This document shows positions 52,839-62,272 of a stretch of DNA of 64,000 nt, in pieces (the first letter of the stretch is position 1; each line of letters starts with the position of its first letter). A program made the position numbers and the translations under genes. Where the stretch lies: positions 49,766 to 113,765 of the forward strand of contig JAJFJD010000016.1 of NCBI GenBank assembly GCA_021774335.1, read 5' to 3'. The DNA comes from Alphaproteobacteria bacterium. GTDB lineage: Bacteria > Pseudomonadota > Alphaproteobacteria > UBA8366. A model generated the notes under the pieces. That model ran no database searches. It was not told the DNA's origin and was given only the letters and a program-made list of their open reading frames with translations.

Positions 52839-54200
52839 ATGTACCAAAAGATATACGCCACGCTTCCGGTCTCACTGCAGAATCTGGCTTGCAGCTTTTA
52901 TAGCTGGAAGCTGAATTCACGCCGCTACGCATCGCCCTTCGACGCGATATTGGCGGAAGCCGAAGCGCGGCTGGAATGGCCCCCGGAAAAACTGCTCGAT
53001 TTCCAGAATGAGCGCCTGCGTGCCTTCGTGCGCCTCGCTGCAGATACAGTTCCCTACTATCGGACGTTATTTGCCGAAATAGGATTCGATCCCGATTCCG
53101 TCCGGTCATCCGAGGACCTGACACCATTACCGATCCTCACGAAGAGCGAGGCGATAAAACAAGGCCCCGCCTTGTATTCCGAGGCTGTCTCCAAATCCGA
53201 ACAGATGATGACGCATACCAGCGGCAGCACCGGCGCCGGGTTCCATTTTCCGACGACGGTTCTGGCGGATCGGGAACAATGGGCGATGTGGTGGCGCTAC
53301 TACCGGATGCACGGAATAAAGCGCGGGACGCCCTGTGCGGCTTTTCTCGCGCAACATCTGGTTCCGATAGACCAAAAAGAACCGCCCTTCTGGCGGCACG
53401 ACGCGGCAACCAGCCGAACCTTCTTCAGTTCCTATCACATGTCGGAAGCAAACATGCCGGCCTACTTGCATGCGCTGCGTGACCAAAAACCCCGTTGGAT
53501 ACAAGGCCGTCCATCCTCGTTGACGATACTGGCGAGTTACATGGTCGACAGGGACGACCGGCTCGAGCATGAAGTCCAATGGATTACCAGCGCGAGCGAA
53601 AACCTCAGCGACCATCAGGCCGACCTGATCGAAGCGGCATTCGGCATTCGGCCACTCCAGCATTACGGCATGGCCGAAGCCGTCGGGAATGTCTCTCAGC
53701 ATCCCGACCGAGTGCTTCGGGTCGATGAGGATTTCGCCACGATCGAGTTTCTCGATCAGCCGGGGTCGGACTCGAAGCGGATCATTGGCACCAATCTCAC
53801 CAATCTCGCGACTCCCCTAATCCGATACGATACCGGGGACATGGCACTTGTCGGTGACGGGGGTTTTCCCCGGGAAGTTCAGAAATTCGAGGGCCGCGGC
53901 GAAGATTTCGTGGTGCTCGGCGACGGTCAGAAGATTGGCGCGGTCAATCGCATCTTCGAGGACTCGGTCAACATCAAAGAAGCCCAAATCCGCCAGACAA
54001 CGCCTGGAAAAATCACAGTCTGTGTCGCCAAACGGTCTGGGTATTCGAACGCTGACGAGGCCGTACTCCTGTCCTCGCTGCGGTTTTACCTCGGCTCGGA
54101 AATCGATATTCGCCTGGAATACACACCCATGGTCGAACGAACGCCTTCCGGCAAGGTCCGAACCGTCATTTCGGAAATTGTGGGGGCAAAACGAACCTGA
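52839..54200 (+). CDS. Phenylacetate-CoA-ligase-like adenylate-forming enzyme (PaaK/CapK type)
   Basis: A 453-aa adenylate-forming enzyme of the PaaK/CapK type often found in capsule and exopolysaccharide loci. The P-loop is MTHTSGSTGAGFHFP, the second motif is QHYGMAEAVGNVSQ, and the third is LIRYDTGDMALVGDG. The C-terminal end has ERTPSGKVRTV with the catalytic lysine loop. It presumably activates a carboxylate for glycan decoration. The acyl group is unknown. The start is ATG 52839, with no strong ribosome-binding site. Confidence 0.85.
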   Translation: MYQKIYATLPVSLQNLACSFYSWKLNSRRYASPFDAILAEAEARLEWPPEKLLDFQNERLRAFVRLAADTVPYYRTLFAEIGFDPDSVRSSEDLTPLPILTKSEAIKQGPALYSEAVSKSEQMMTHTSGSTGAGFHFPTTVLADREQWAMWWRYYRMHGIKRGTPCAAFLAQHLVPIDQKEPPFWRHDAATSRTFFSSYHMSEANMPAYLHALRDQKPRWIQGRPSSLTILASYMVDRDDRLEHEVQWITSASENLSDHQADLIEAAFGIRPLQHYGMAEAVGNVSQHPDRVLRVDEDFATIEFLDQPGSDSKRIIGTNLTNLATPLIRYDTGDMALVGDGGFPREVQKFEGRGEDFVVLGDGQKIGAVNRIFEDSVNIKEAQIRQTTPGKITVCVAKRSGYSNADEAVLLSSLRFYLGSEIDIRLEYTPMVERTPSGKVRTVISEIVGAKRT

Positions 54201-54310
54201 GCGCGAGGCACCCGCCACGGCGTCAGCAACAATGACCATCCACGACTTCATCTTTAATTTGCCAACGATTACCGCAAACTAATTTCAACCGACGTAACGA
54301 TCCGACCGCC

Positions 54311-55816
54311 ATGAATTTAGATGTGTCCGTCTCCTCAACGATCCCCAAGCTGGCATGGTGTGCTACGTGCGAGGACGGTCGCGCATGGGCCGTCTGTGGG
54401 ACCGGCGTAGAATTGTCCGAGACCGGTTTGGTAGAAGGCTGTTGGGATGGTGACTTCGCAGCTTTCGATTTCGAGAACGCCGCGAATTTCTTCGGGTCAG
54501 GATTGAAAGTCACCGGGAACAGCCTCTGCGCCGTTTCCGCGACCCACCCGATCGATTGCCTTTTCATCCTCAAGGGTCCGAGCCGGGTCGCCGTGTCGAA
54601 TTCCTTGGCTTTCCTCTTGGAAGCCAATGATATCCAACTGCCGGTTGGCCCTTCCTACGGCCGTCGCTTTGCGTCAATCGCCAACGGCCTGGAGAATGCA
54701 GAAAATCAGATTTACCTCGGGTCACAAGGAGAAATACACCGTGTTTCGGTGGCAAACATCGACATCCGCGATGGATCGGTTGGCCAGACTGCCAAACAAA
54801 CCTCCGCGGCGTTCGATAGTTTTGAATCGTATCGGAATTATCTGACCACAACGTTGGCCGCGGTCTTCGCGAACGGTGCGGATCCCGCCCGCACATTCCC
54901 CTACGCCCCGTTGTCGACTTGTTCGTCGGGTTATGACTGGACCGCCTGTTCCGCCATGGCGGCCAAGCTCGGATGCCGTGAAGGCGTGACGCTTCGAACC
55001 GCGCGCGGCGGGTCGGTCGATTCGGGCAGGGCCGTTCTCGAGGCCTTGGGTATGGACGCGTTCGAGTTCGAGAGACAATCACGGGCCGACGCTCAGGATT
55101 TCGAGGAAGCCGAATTCATCGCAACCGGCATGGGCGGAGAGGACTTTATCTACTCGGCCTTTGAACCAAAATTGGGCGGCCGGGTCGTTCTTACCGGTTT
55201 TTTCGCCGACGCCGCCTGGCATATCGGAAGTGACCCCGGCCTCAGCTTCGAACGCGGTGACAACAGCGGTGCCAGTCTGTCCGAATTCCGGCTGCGCACC
55301 GGTTTTGCGCATCTGCCGATGCCAGTCGTCGGACTGGGCCGAAACACGCAGCCCTCATTGCTGAATATCGCACGCGACAGCGATATGGTTCCGTTCAGTG
55401 TCGGCGGCGGTTATGACAAGCCGGTGCCGCGCCGGATCGCCGAAGAAAGCGGCGTGCCCCGGGCCCTGTTCGGGACCAGTAAGAAGGCGGCGAGCATCCT
55501 GTTCCACCGGTCCGCAACGGCCCTGTCGCCGAAGTCGCTCGCCAGCTTCCGCGAATTCCGCGACCACGCGCCGGGAAAAGGCGTCATGTATCTCCGGCAA
55601 TCGATATGGTGGATTTGGTGGCAGATCTGGCGGAGCTTCTTCTACGCAAACCGAAAACTGAAGATCCGAACGCCCGCGAAACTCATCGAACGCGCGCTCT
55701 TTCAGAATTTTGCCGTTTACGAATATTCCTCGCCGATAACCGCCGACCTGCTGTTTCTATGGAGCCTGGGAAAGGTCCGGGAACGATACCGGCCATCCGA
55801 TCTTACGGACGGCTGA
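54311..55816 (+). CDS. Asparagine-synthetase-like protein with altered motifs
   Basis: A 501-aa protein whose C-terminal half resembles the asparagine synthetase B amidotransferase domain. The PP-loop appears as STCSSGYDWTACSAMA, where SGGxDS is usual. The C-terminal block YDKPVPRRIAEESGVPRALF resembles the end of that family. The N-terminus does not begin with Cys2, so glutaminase activity is unlikely. Such proteins occur in exopolysaccharide loci, where they may amidate sugar acids. The 3' end overlaps the convergent polymerase gene by 14 bp. Confidence 0.65.
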   Translation: MNLDVSVSSTIPKLAWCATCEDGRAWAVCGTGVELSETGLVEGCWDGDFAAFDFENAANFFGSGLKVTGNSLCAVSATHPIDCLFILKGPSRVAVSNSLAFLLEANDIQLPVGPSYGRRFASIANGLENAENQIYLGSQGEIHRVSVANIDIRDGSVGQTAKQTSAAFDSFESYRNYLTTTLAAVFANGADPARTFPYAPLSTCSSGYDWTACSAMAAKLGCREGVTLRTARGGSVDSGRAVLEALGMDAFEFERQSRADAQDFEEAEFIATGMGGEDFIYSAFEPKLGGRVVLTGFFADAAWHIGSDPGLSFERGDNSGASLSEFRLRTGFAHLPMPVVGLGRNTQPSLLNIARDSDMVPFSVGGGYDKPVPRRIAEESGVPRALFGTSKKAASILFHRSATALSPKSLASFREFRDHAPGKGVMYLRQSIWWIWWQIWRSFFYANRKLKIRTPAKLIERALFQNFAVYEYSSPITADLLFLWSLGKVRERYRPSDLTDG

Positions 55817-57173
55817 ACGGCACGCGGCGCTGAGCCATTGTCGGATTCCGCCCCGGCACCACAGTATTCGGCTTCGGCTTCGGCTTCGGCTTCGGCTCAG
55901 GCTCCGTCTCGACGGGATCCAATCCCCTGATGGCAAGTCCCATGATGCCCCACGCGTACCACTGATAGCTGGTGTAGATGCTGGGCGATAATCCGATCGT
56001 GTCGACCATCCACATGACGAAAACCATCAATCCCATGACATTCAACGGCGACCGCTCGCGAAAATAGTTGCGGACGAGCTTGACGCCAACAACCCAGAGC
56101 AAGAGCGCATACAGAACGGTGCCAAGGATACCGCTCGATATCATTTTGACGAGGAAATCGTTGTGGGCCGGAACGGCGCGGCCAGTCCCAAACATCTGTT
56201 CGATAAGCGACGAATCCCAATATTCCCCAAGGAAATGGCTCCAGATGAACCAGCGACCGCCTAGCGTCTGCTTTTGCGCGAAATTGCTGGCGCGTCCATC
56301 GGATACCACCAGTTCCTTGGAGTAGAGTTGCTCCACTTCAGAAAACAGCAATTCGCTGGTAACGGCATTGACCGCGAGCAGTATGATAACGATACCGATT
56401 GCCGGTGCGAGGCTACGCCGCCCGGCGGCCCAAATCAGGATCCACAGCAAAAGGATCAACACTCCGGCCTTGGAATAGACTTTGTACAAAACCAGCAGCG
56501 CCATCACGGATATTCCCGCGAGAAGCAGGCGTTTGATAACGTCGGTGCGCTTCACGAAATAGGCCCAGTACAGAACCACGGCGGTTAGTGTCTGGAATGC
56601 ATATCCCCGGAAGGTAAACGCGTCGTGATACAGGCCGACATTGCGCGCCAAACCTACCGTTGATCGCTCCTGCCAGACAACGCCCGTCGCTGCCTGATAG
56701 ATTCCGGTGAGCATCGGAAACAGGCTCGCGAGGATCAGGAAAACCAACAAACGCCGAAACTGATCGGGCTCGCGGAAATACGCTTGGACCATGAGATACG
56801 CCGCCAGTCCGTTCAGCGTACGGAAGGCAAGCTGAACGACATTGACGACCTCGCCCAGCACGTCATCGGTATACGCAAGCTGAAACCCGTAGGACAGGCA
56901 GGTGTAGGCCGCATAGATCAACCAGATTGACAGGAGCGGCGTACGCTGCGATCGCGTACGAGACCGTGACGTCATGCAATGGGCGAACACCATCACGGGC
57001 AGCAGAACGCCCACGATCTTCAACAAATTAATGTTCCCGATCGAGAAATTCCACGTCGCATCGATTATCGGTTTGCCAAGAAACGCGAGGAGAATCCCGA
57101 CCTGAGGACCGACCAAGAATCCAAATCCGATAAAAGCAACGAACAAACCGGCAATTATGAGAATGACCGTCAT
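55803..57173 (-). CDS. O-antigen polymerase/ligase family protein (Wzy-like)
   Basis: A 456-aa inner-membrane protein with about ten to twelve hydrophobic segments and a large periplasmic loop (about residues 285-345), the topology of Wzy polymerases and WaaL ligases. GRWFIWSHFLGEYWDSSLIE and GRAVPAHNDFLVKMISSGIL form the loop and following span, with the His-Asn typical of the family. The C-terminus has an odd Pro-Lys tail (EPEPKPKPKPKPN). Its ATG overlaps the stop of the upstream glycosyltransferase (ATGA). Confidence 0.82.
   Translation of the reverse strand: MTVILIIAGLFVAFIGFGFLVGPQVGILLAFLGKPIIDATWNFSIGNINLLKIVGVLLPVMVFAHCMTSRSRTRSQRTPLLSIWLIYAAYTCLSYGFQLAYTDDVLGEVVNVVQLAFRTLNGLAAYLMVQAYFREPDQFRRLLVFLILASLFPMLTGIYQAATGVVWQERSTVGLARNVGLYHDAFTFRGYAFQTLTAVVLYWAYFVKRTDVIKRLLLAGISVMALLVLYKVYSKAGVLILLLWILIWAAGRRSLAPAIGIVIILLAVNAVTSELLFSEVEQLYSKELVVSDGRASNFAQKQTLGGRWFIWSHFLGEYWDSSLIEQMFGTGRAVPAHNDFLVKMISSGILGTVLYALLLWVVGVKLVRNYFRERSPLNVMGLMVFVMWMVDTIGLSPSIYTSYQWYAWGIMGLAIRGLDPVETEPEPKPKPKPKPNTVVPGRNPTMAQRRVPFSRP
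55867..55896. repeat. (TTCGGC)x5 hexamer tandem repeat in the polymerase gene
   Basis: Five perfect copies of TTCGGC lie in frame and encode the repeated Lys-Pro dipeptides near the C-terminus of the Wzy-like protein. In-frame slippage would change the tail length without loss of function. Confidence 0.85.
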
Positions 57174-58360
57174 GGATCAACCGCGCCCGGACCTCGGTCC
57201 AGAATCTCAAGCAAGCGGCGCGAAACGGCATCGACGAGGAAGTTGGCGCGGCATTCCTCGCGTGCCGCCTGTCCGACATCCAACCGTTTCTGCCGATTGG
57301 CAATCAATGATTCCAACCGTTCCATAAGGACGGGAATATCCCCCGGATTGATAACATAACCGCTTTTTCCATCCTCAATGACATCGGGTGCGGCGCCGAC
57401 GCAGGTCGCGATTACGGGTAAACCAGCTGCCATCGCCTCAAGAATGGCCATGGAGAATCCTTCGGAATAGCTCGGCAGGACGAAGATGTCCGCCTCTTTG
57501 AAGGCGTCAAGCTTGGCTTCTCCCTCGATACGTTCGCCCATGCGTTCAACATGCGCCTCAACGCCAGCATCGACAATGAAACGCTGGTACCATTCGGTCG
57601 GATTGTTATGAACCAGACGTTCACCCGTCGCCTGGTTGAAATGAATGTTTCGCATGCCCGACGCGGGTGCACCGACGAAACGGAAACGGACATCATGGTC
57701 GGCACATAGCGTTGGGATCGTCTCCAGAAGATCGCAATATCCCTTAGCGAACGACAGATGGCCGATGAAAAGAACGGTCACCGGCCGGTCGGTGTCGCCC
57801 CGCTCCACCGTATCGAACGACGAGAAGAATGAATTCGAAATCGAATTTGGAAAGCGCCCGATCTGGGAGCCGGCAAGAATGCCTTCGAACTGACGTTTCA
57901 ACCGCTCGCTTTGGGCAAGCATTGCCGCCGATTGCCGCAATAGCGTCCGGATACACCATCTAAAGATTGGATTGAGGGAATCGTAGAAAAAGCGGAAATG
58001 CCCACCACGAAACTGCATAAAAAGGCGGGTCGAGAACAACTTGCATAGAAGAATGGTCGTTCCATCCCGCGTCCATCCCTTCAACGATGCGGTCGTCGGA
58101 CAATACAGCGCATATTCCGGCCGTTCGCGCCATAGAATGCCGAACAAAGAGAACAGATAGCGCAGGAAGGCCGTCACCATCTGGACGTCGAGCTTTCCTT
58201 TCTCGGCATTGCTTTTTCGGACGGTCGTGTTCAGGTGGTGCACCTCGCATGCCTCATTCAAGACCTGAGATTCAAGTAATGTCTTGGTTCCGATCTCCGG
58301 TCCCGAGAACGGCGGCGGCACAGGCCCGATGATAAGGAGCTTTTTCCGAGGATGAATCAT
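57170..58360 (-). CDS. Glycosyltransferase family 4 (A)
   Basis: A 396-aa retaining GT-B glycosyltransferase. The start MIHPRKKLLIIGPVPPPFSG matches the N-terminal Rossmann strand. The sugar-nucleotide-binding motif is LPSYSEGFSMAILEAMAAG, fitting EX7E, and the final helix holds PVIATCVGAAPDVIEDGKSG. ATG 58360 is chosen because the longer frame to 58561 has no family match. It is coupled to the polymerase gene by a 4-bp overlap and lies 16 bp after glycosyltransferase B. Donor and linkage are unknown. Confidence 0.88.
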   Translation of the reverse strand: MIHPRKKLLIIGPVPPPFSGPEIGTKTLLESQVLNEACEVHHLNTTVRKSNAEKGKLDVQMVTAFLRYLFSLFGILWRERPEYALYCPTTASLKGWTRDGTTILLCKLFSTRLFMQFRGGHFRFFYDSLNPIFRWCIRTLLRQSAAMLAQSERLKRQFEGILAGSQIGRFPNSISNSFFSSFDTVERGDTDRPVTVLFIGHLSFAKGYCDLLETIPTLCADHDVRFRFVGAPASGMRNIHFNQATGERLVHNNPTEWYQRFIVDAGVEAHVERMGERIEGEAKLDAFKEADIFVLPSYSEGFSMAILEAMAAGLPVIATCVGAAPDVIEDGKSGYVINPGDIPVLMERLESLIANRQKRLDVGQAAREECRANFLVDAVSRRLLEILDRGPGAVDP

Positions 58361-58376
58361 CGATTTATACCGCGCC

Positions 58377-59519
58377 TCATCGCCCCGCCGCGGCAAAGTG
58401 TTCCACCGCCGCTGCAAATCCATCAGCTGAAACCGACAGGTTCGCCTGGGACGAAACGAAGTCGCGCCCGGCGCCTCCCATTCGGTGCGCTTCCTCGGGA
58501 TTGTCCAGCAATTGACCAATTCGATGGGCGACGCGCGCGGTGTCCTCGAAATCGACGGCATACCCGGTCCGGCCGTCGTCGATAAGATCGGCGGTCGCCC
58601 CCGATTTCATCGAGGCGATACAAGGGACGCCGGCCGCCATCGCTTCCACCAGCACCAGTCCCCAGATGTCATACTCCGAGGGAAATACAAAACATGTGGC
58701 GCCGGCGAGGCGCTCGGCGACCTCTTGCTTTTGCAAATAACCCACAAACTCAACGACATCACCAAGCTCAAAATCCCGAACTATCTTCTCCAAGGTCTGC
58801 CGCTCGGCGCCATCGCCGACAACATGGAAGACGAAGTCATCGCGCTGATTTCTAAATCTCCTCAAGGCGTGCAGAACGAGATCGATCCGTTTACCACGGG
58901 TAAGGTTCCCAACATACAGAATGACGCGTTTGCCCTTTTTCACGGGCTCCATTTGATCCCGATTTCCCACCGATTTGAAGAATTCGACATCCACTGTGTT
59001 GATCGCCGTGAAGATACGGTCCGATTTCGCGCCCAGCATCACAAGATACTGCGCCGCCCGGCTGCCATACACGATGAAGTTCGATGCGCGCCGGACCAGA
59101 AGCCGACGCTGCAGCGTTCGGAAGAAGCCTAGCGATGCCCCCCGCCCCGCGATTCCGCCCGACCAAATACAGTAGCGCGCCGACGATACGAAACTACACA
59201 ACAGCAGTTTGAGGCTCGCGATGGAGAAACCGCTCACGATGGTCAGAAAGGGTTTCGTCGCCAAGATATATTTGATGAGGCCGCTATACGTGAGGGTAAT
59301 ACTCTCGTTCCGGCCAAGATAGAACCCGCTGCCACCCAGGACGTGGTAACCGAACTCGAACGTTCCTGGATCGATTTTCCACTGCCGCCGTTTATAACCC
59401 CACGCACCGAAAACCACATGCAGCGCATATCCGCGTGCATGAAGGCGGCGGGCGACTTCATTGAACAGCGGGATCCGATAAGGCGTCGGAATATTCGTCA
59501 CGACAACGACGGTTTTCAT
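58377..59519 (-). CDS. Glycosyltransferase family 4 (B)
   Basis: A 380-aa retaining GT-B glycosyltransferase. The N-terminus MKTVVVVTNIPTPYRIPLFN is a typical acceptor-domain start. ILYVGNLTRGKRIDLVLHAL opens the C-terminal domain. FPSEYDIWGLVLVEAMAAG is the EX7E-type motif, followed by PCIASMKSGATADLIDDG. It lies 16 bp upstream of glycosyltransferase A and 105 bp downstream of glycosyltransferase C. Confidence 0.9.
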   Translation of the reverse strand: MKTVVVVTNIPTPYRIPLFNEVARRLHARGYALHVVFGAWGYKRRQWKIDPGTFEFGYHVLGGSGFYLGRNESITLTYSGLIKYILATKPFLTIVSGFSIASLKLLLCSFVSSARYCIWSGGIAGRGASLGFFRTLQRRLLVRRASNFIVYGSRAAQYLVMLGAKSDRIFTAINTVDVEFFKSVGNRDQMEPVKKGKRVILYVGNLTRGKRIDLVLHALRRFRNQRDDFVFHVVGDGAERQTLEKIVRDFELGDVVEFVGYLQKQEVAERLAGATCFVFPSEYDIWGLVLVEAMAAGVPCIASMKSGATADLIDDGRTGYAVDFEDTARVAHRIGQLLDNPEEAHRMGGAGRDFVSSQANLSVSADGFAAAVEHFAAAGR

Positions 59520-59624
59520 TCTAGTCCTGCTTGCTTTCGGCGCGCCGCCAAACGCCGTCGCCCCCGATATTCATTCGTTCTGGCCGGCCGGTACTCACGT
59601 CAATCCGATTATCGCATTGCGGCC

Positions 59625-60632
59625 CTATGACATCACCGTTTTCAGTAGGTTATCCCAACTCCGCTGCCAATACCCGGCATCAAACTGACCTGCATAGCGC
59701 CGCCCTGCCTCGGCCAGCGTCGCCCGGTCGTTGATCGCCTGTTCGACGAGCTGCGGCAACTCTTCGACACTCGCGGCGATGATCTGCCCCCCATTCGTCA
59801 ACAATTCCCGCATGCCGCCGGCGCCTGATCCAACCACGGGTGTTCCCAGAAGAAGTGCCTCATGCGCGACCCGGTTCCAACCCTCCAGCATCCGGGACAT
59901 CGTCACCACGACCGAACTCGCCTTGAGCAGCAAGTGATAGTCACGCTGCGTGAGGTTGAAGTACCGAACCGGCAAATCCGGCGCCCCATTCGTACGCCCG
60001 GTCATGATCATGGTGTAATCTTTATCTGATAACTGCTCGTATACTTCGTACACGCCTTTGGATCGACTAGCATTACCAATATAAACGATCGGTTTTTCGG
60101 AATCTATATTGTAATTTTCCAAAAAATTACCAACATCTTCTTGAGAGTACTGGTATTCGTCGGTCGGAAATGAGTTAAAGATCACATGAACATTATTGCA
60201 GCCGTTCCGCTCAAGATAATCCTTCCAAAACTGCGAGACGGCGACAACCGCATCCATCTCCCGCAATCGACGCCGCAACACCGCGTTGAAGAGGGCAAAG
60301 CGCGGGGACGATTTGGCGCCCGCTAGGTCGAAGTGATGCACGACGCCGATCTGCGCACCGGGCAAGCGGCGGCCGAAAACAATGGGAAAAGGCTGTTTGA
60401 TCACAACATCCGCGTCAGGTGTGCTGGCCCGAAGACGCCGGACGTAGGTCATCAACGGCATGCCCGGCGATCGGACCGCGTTTTCGTCGAAGGACACATC
60501 ATGTGACCGCGCCATTGCAGCAGCGGCCGCGAATTCATATGCCGCGCCGCCCGACGCCCGCGTGCTCAACGTCCCCGCTGAAAAGGACTCAACGAACGAA
60601 TTTGATTTCGATTGCCAGACGATGCGCGTCAT
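59625..60632 (-). CDS. Glycosyltransferase family 4 (C)
   Basis: A 335-aa glycosyltransferase of GT-B type. IVYIGNASRSKGVYEVYEQL opens the donor domain. MLEGWNRVAHEALLLGTPVV is the EX7E-like motif, slightly different from the other two. GSGAGGMRELLTNGGQI follows. The N-terminal about 30 residues lack the usual first strand, so the acceptor domain is shortened or the start is further upstream; no better ATG is seen. It lies 34 bp after the flippase. Confidence 0.85.
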   Translation of the reverse strand: MTRIVWQSKSNSFVESFSAGTLSTRASGGAAYEFAAAAAMARSHDVSFDENAVRSPGMPLMTYVRRLRASTPDADVVIKQPFPIVFGRRLPGAQIGVVHHFDLAGAKSSPRFALFNAVLRRRLREMDAVVAVSQFWKDYLERNGCNNVHVIFNSFPTDEYQYSQEDVGNFLENYNIDSEKPIVYIGNASRSKGVYEVYEQLSDKDYTMIMTGRTNGAPDLPVRYFNLTQRDYHLLLKASSVVVTMSRMLEGWNRVAHEALLLGTPVVGSGAGGMRELLTNGGQIIAASVEELPQLVEQAINDRATLAEAGRRYAGQFDAGYWQRSWDNLLKTVMS

Positions 60633-60666
60633 CTAAGCCTCGATTTCCATGGTGATGCGCATCGGC

Positions 60667-62193
60667 CTAGGGTCTCAGCCGACGTGGGATGTATTTGCTG
60701 AGTTTCGCCTTTCCGGCCAACGACCATACGAACCGCTTCTCGATATCATCAAGCATGAGGATCCAATAGACAAAGATCAGGCCGGCAACCGCGAGGGAGC
60801 CCGCTCCGACCGACAACCGGAGCAAACCCGTTCCAGACTGAAGGGCAACGAATAGAAGCACCGAGACCACGGCCCAATATCCGGCGGCGCGGGCAATCGC
60901 CATCGCCAGGGCGGACACTGGTAGCAGATCGCGCACGAACCAGCCGATAAAGAGGTTCTTGAGCAACTGCCCCACTCCCACCGCGAACAAGGCGCCCCAA
61001 ATGCCAAAATACGGCACAGTCAGAATGCTCGCGGCGAGGCTCAATGCACCGAATACCTTGCTGTACAGAATGATATCGACCCGCTCGCGCAGTTGCGCCG
61101 CCATGCTTATCGGAAACCCAAGAGCGTTGATCGCCGCCACCACGACGCACGCGGCGAACAGATCGGCGTGCTCCTGATACTTCGCAAAGACCAGATCAAT
61201 GAATCCGCCGCCCAACAATACGGCAAAGCAAAAAACCGGGATGAAGAACCATAAAATGCATTTTAGGAGAAATTGCACCATGACGACCGTACGTTCTTCT
61301 TCAGTCGAGATACCCAGACTGAAAAAGGCTGGCCGGATCACCGTCGCCAGATAGTTGACCGGACTTATCCGCGCGAAACGATTAGCCAACTGGTTACAAA
61401 ATGCGTAAACCGCCACCTGCGACGGACTCATGAAATAGGCGACGATCAAGTAACTGACGCCGCTATCCATGAAGCGAACGCCGATCGAGTTGAAGTTGTT
61501 GAACAACGCGTATCGGAGAATTCGGCGCCGATCGCTCCCCCCAAACACGGACCGCGCGCCCTCCCCCTGCGGCACCGCCCGCCAATATAGGATGGCGAAT
61601 GCCGTGGCCAGAACGCTATAGACCGCCGTGTCGATGACCAGTATTTCAAGCAGGCCGTAACCGTTCAGGAAACACACGAGATAGGCCGTCGCGCGGGCCG
61701 TAACGACGGCGATCTGGATATAGAAAGCAAGTTTGTGTAGGAAAAAGGCTTCGACGGTAACTGTCAGGATGGACCATTGTTGATAGGCGATAATGCAGAC
61801 GCAGAATATTGCGAAATATTCTTTGTAGTCTTGAATCTTAACGAGGCTGGAAAGAACATCCCAATAGATGAGGATAGCCGCGACTGTGATGATTCCGGTA
61901 ATTGCCTTGAGGATAAGGACGCGAATCGCCAATTTATTGGCAAGCTTTAACTCATTCTCCGCGTAGTATTCCGGCAAAAATCTTTGTAAAACTTCTTGAA
62001 GTCCAAATGAACCAACAATATTCAACATTGGAATTACAGCATATAAAATACTATAAATCCCGAATTCTTCTTGAGACAGCGCCCGTACCAGCAAGACCGT
62101 CGCACCAAACGAGATAGCTTGATGGAAAATCTTAAGCACGGCAGCGCTCAATCCCGCTTCGGCCGCCTTGTTAAATATTTGCCGTGAGGTCAT
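60667..62193 (-). CDS. Polysaccharide repeat-unit flippase (Wzx-like)
   Basis: A 508-aa inner-membrane protein of the MOP superfamily with about fourteen hydrophobic segments. The start MTSRQIFNKAAEAGLSAAVL precedes the family block LVRALSQEEFGIYSILYAVI. It would flip the lipid-linked repeat unit to the periplasm for the Wzy-like polymerase. ATG 62193 is chosen because the extra 34 codons upstream have no similarity. It diverges from glycosyltransferase D with 79 bp between starts. Confidence 0.87.
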   Translation of the reverse strand: MTSRQIFNKAAEAGLSAAVLKIFHQAISFGATVLLVRALSQEEFGIYSILYAVIPMLNIVGSFGLQEVLQRFLPEYYAENELKLANKLAIRVLILKAITGIITVAAILIYWDVLSSLVKIQDYKEYFAIFCVCIIAYQQWSILTVTVEAFFLHKLAFYIQIAVVTARATAYLVCFLNGYGLLEILVIDTAVYSVLATAFAILYWRAVPQGEGARSVFGGSDRRRILRYALFNNFNSIGVRFMDSGVSYLIVAYFMSPSQVAVYAFCNQLANRFARISPVNYLATVIRPAFFSLGISTEEERTVVMVQFLLKCILWFFIPVFCFAVLLGGGFIDLVFAKYQEHADLFAACVVVAAINALGFPISMAAQLRERVDIILYSKVFGALSLAASILTVPYFGIWGALFAVGVGQLLKNLFIGWFVRDLLPVSALAMAIARAAGYWAVVSVLLFVALQSGTGLLRLSVGAGSLAVAGLIFVYWILMLDDIEKRFVWSLAGKAKLSKYIPRRLRP

Positions 62194-62272
62194 CCTGAAC
62201 CAGCGGGTCTTATGCAATACGGTCAACCGGTGTATACACCGCCAACGCTCCCAATACCATGAATGGCACCTG

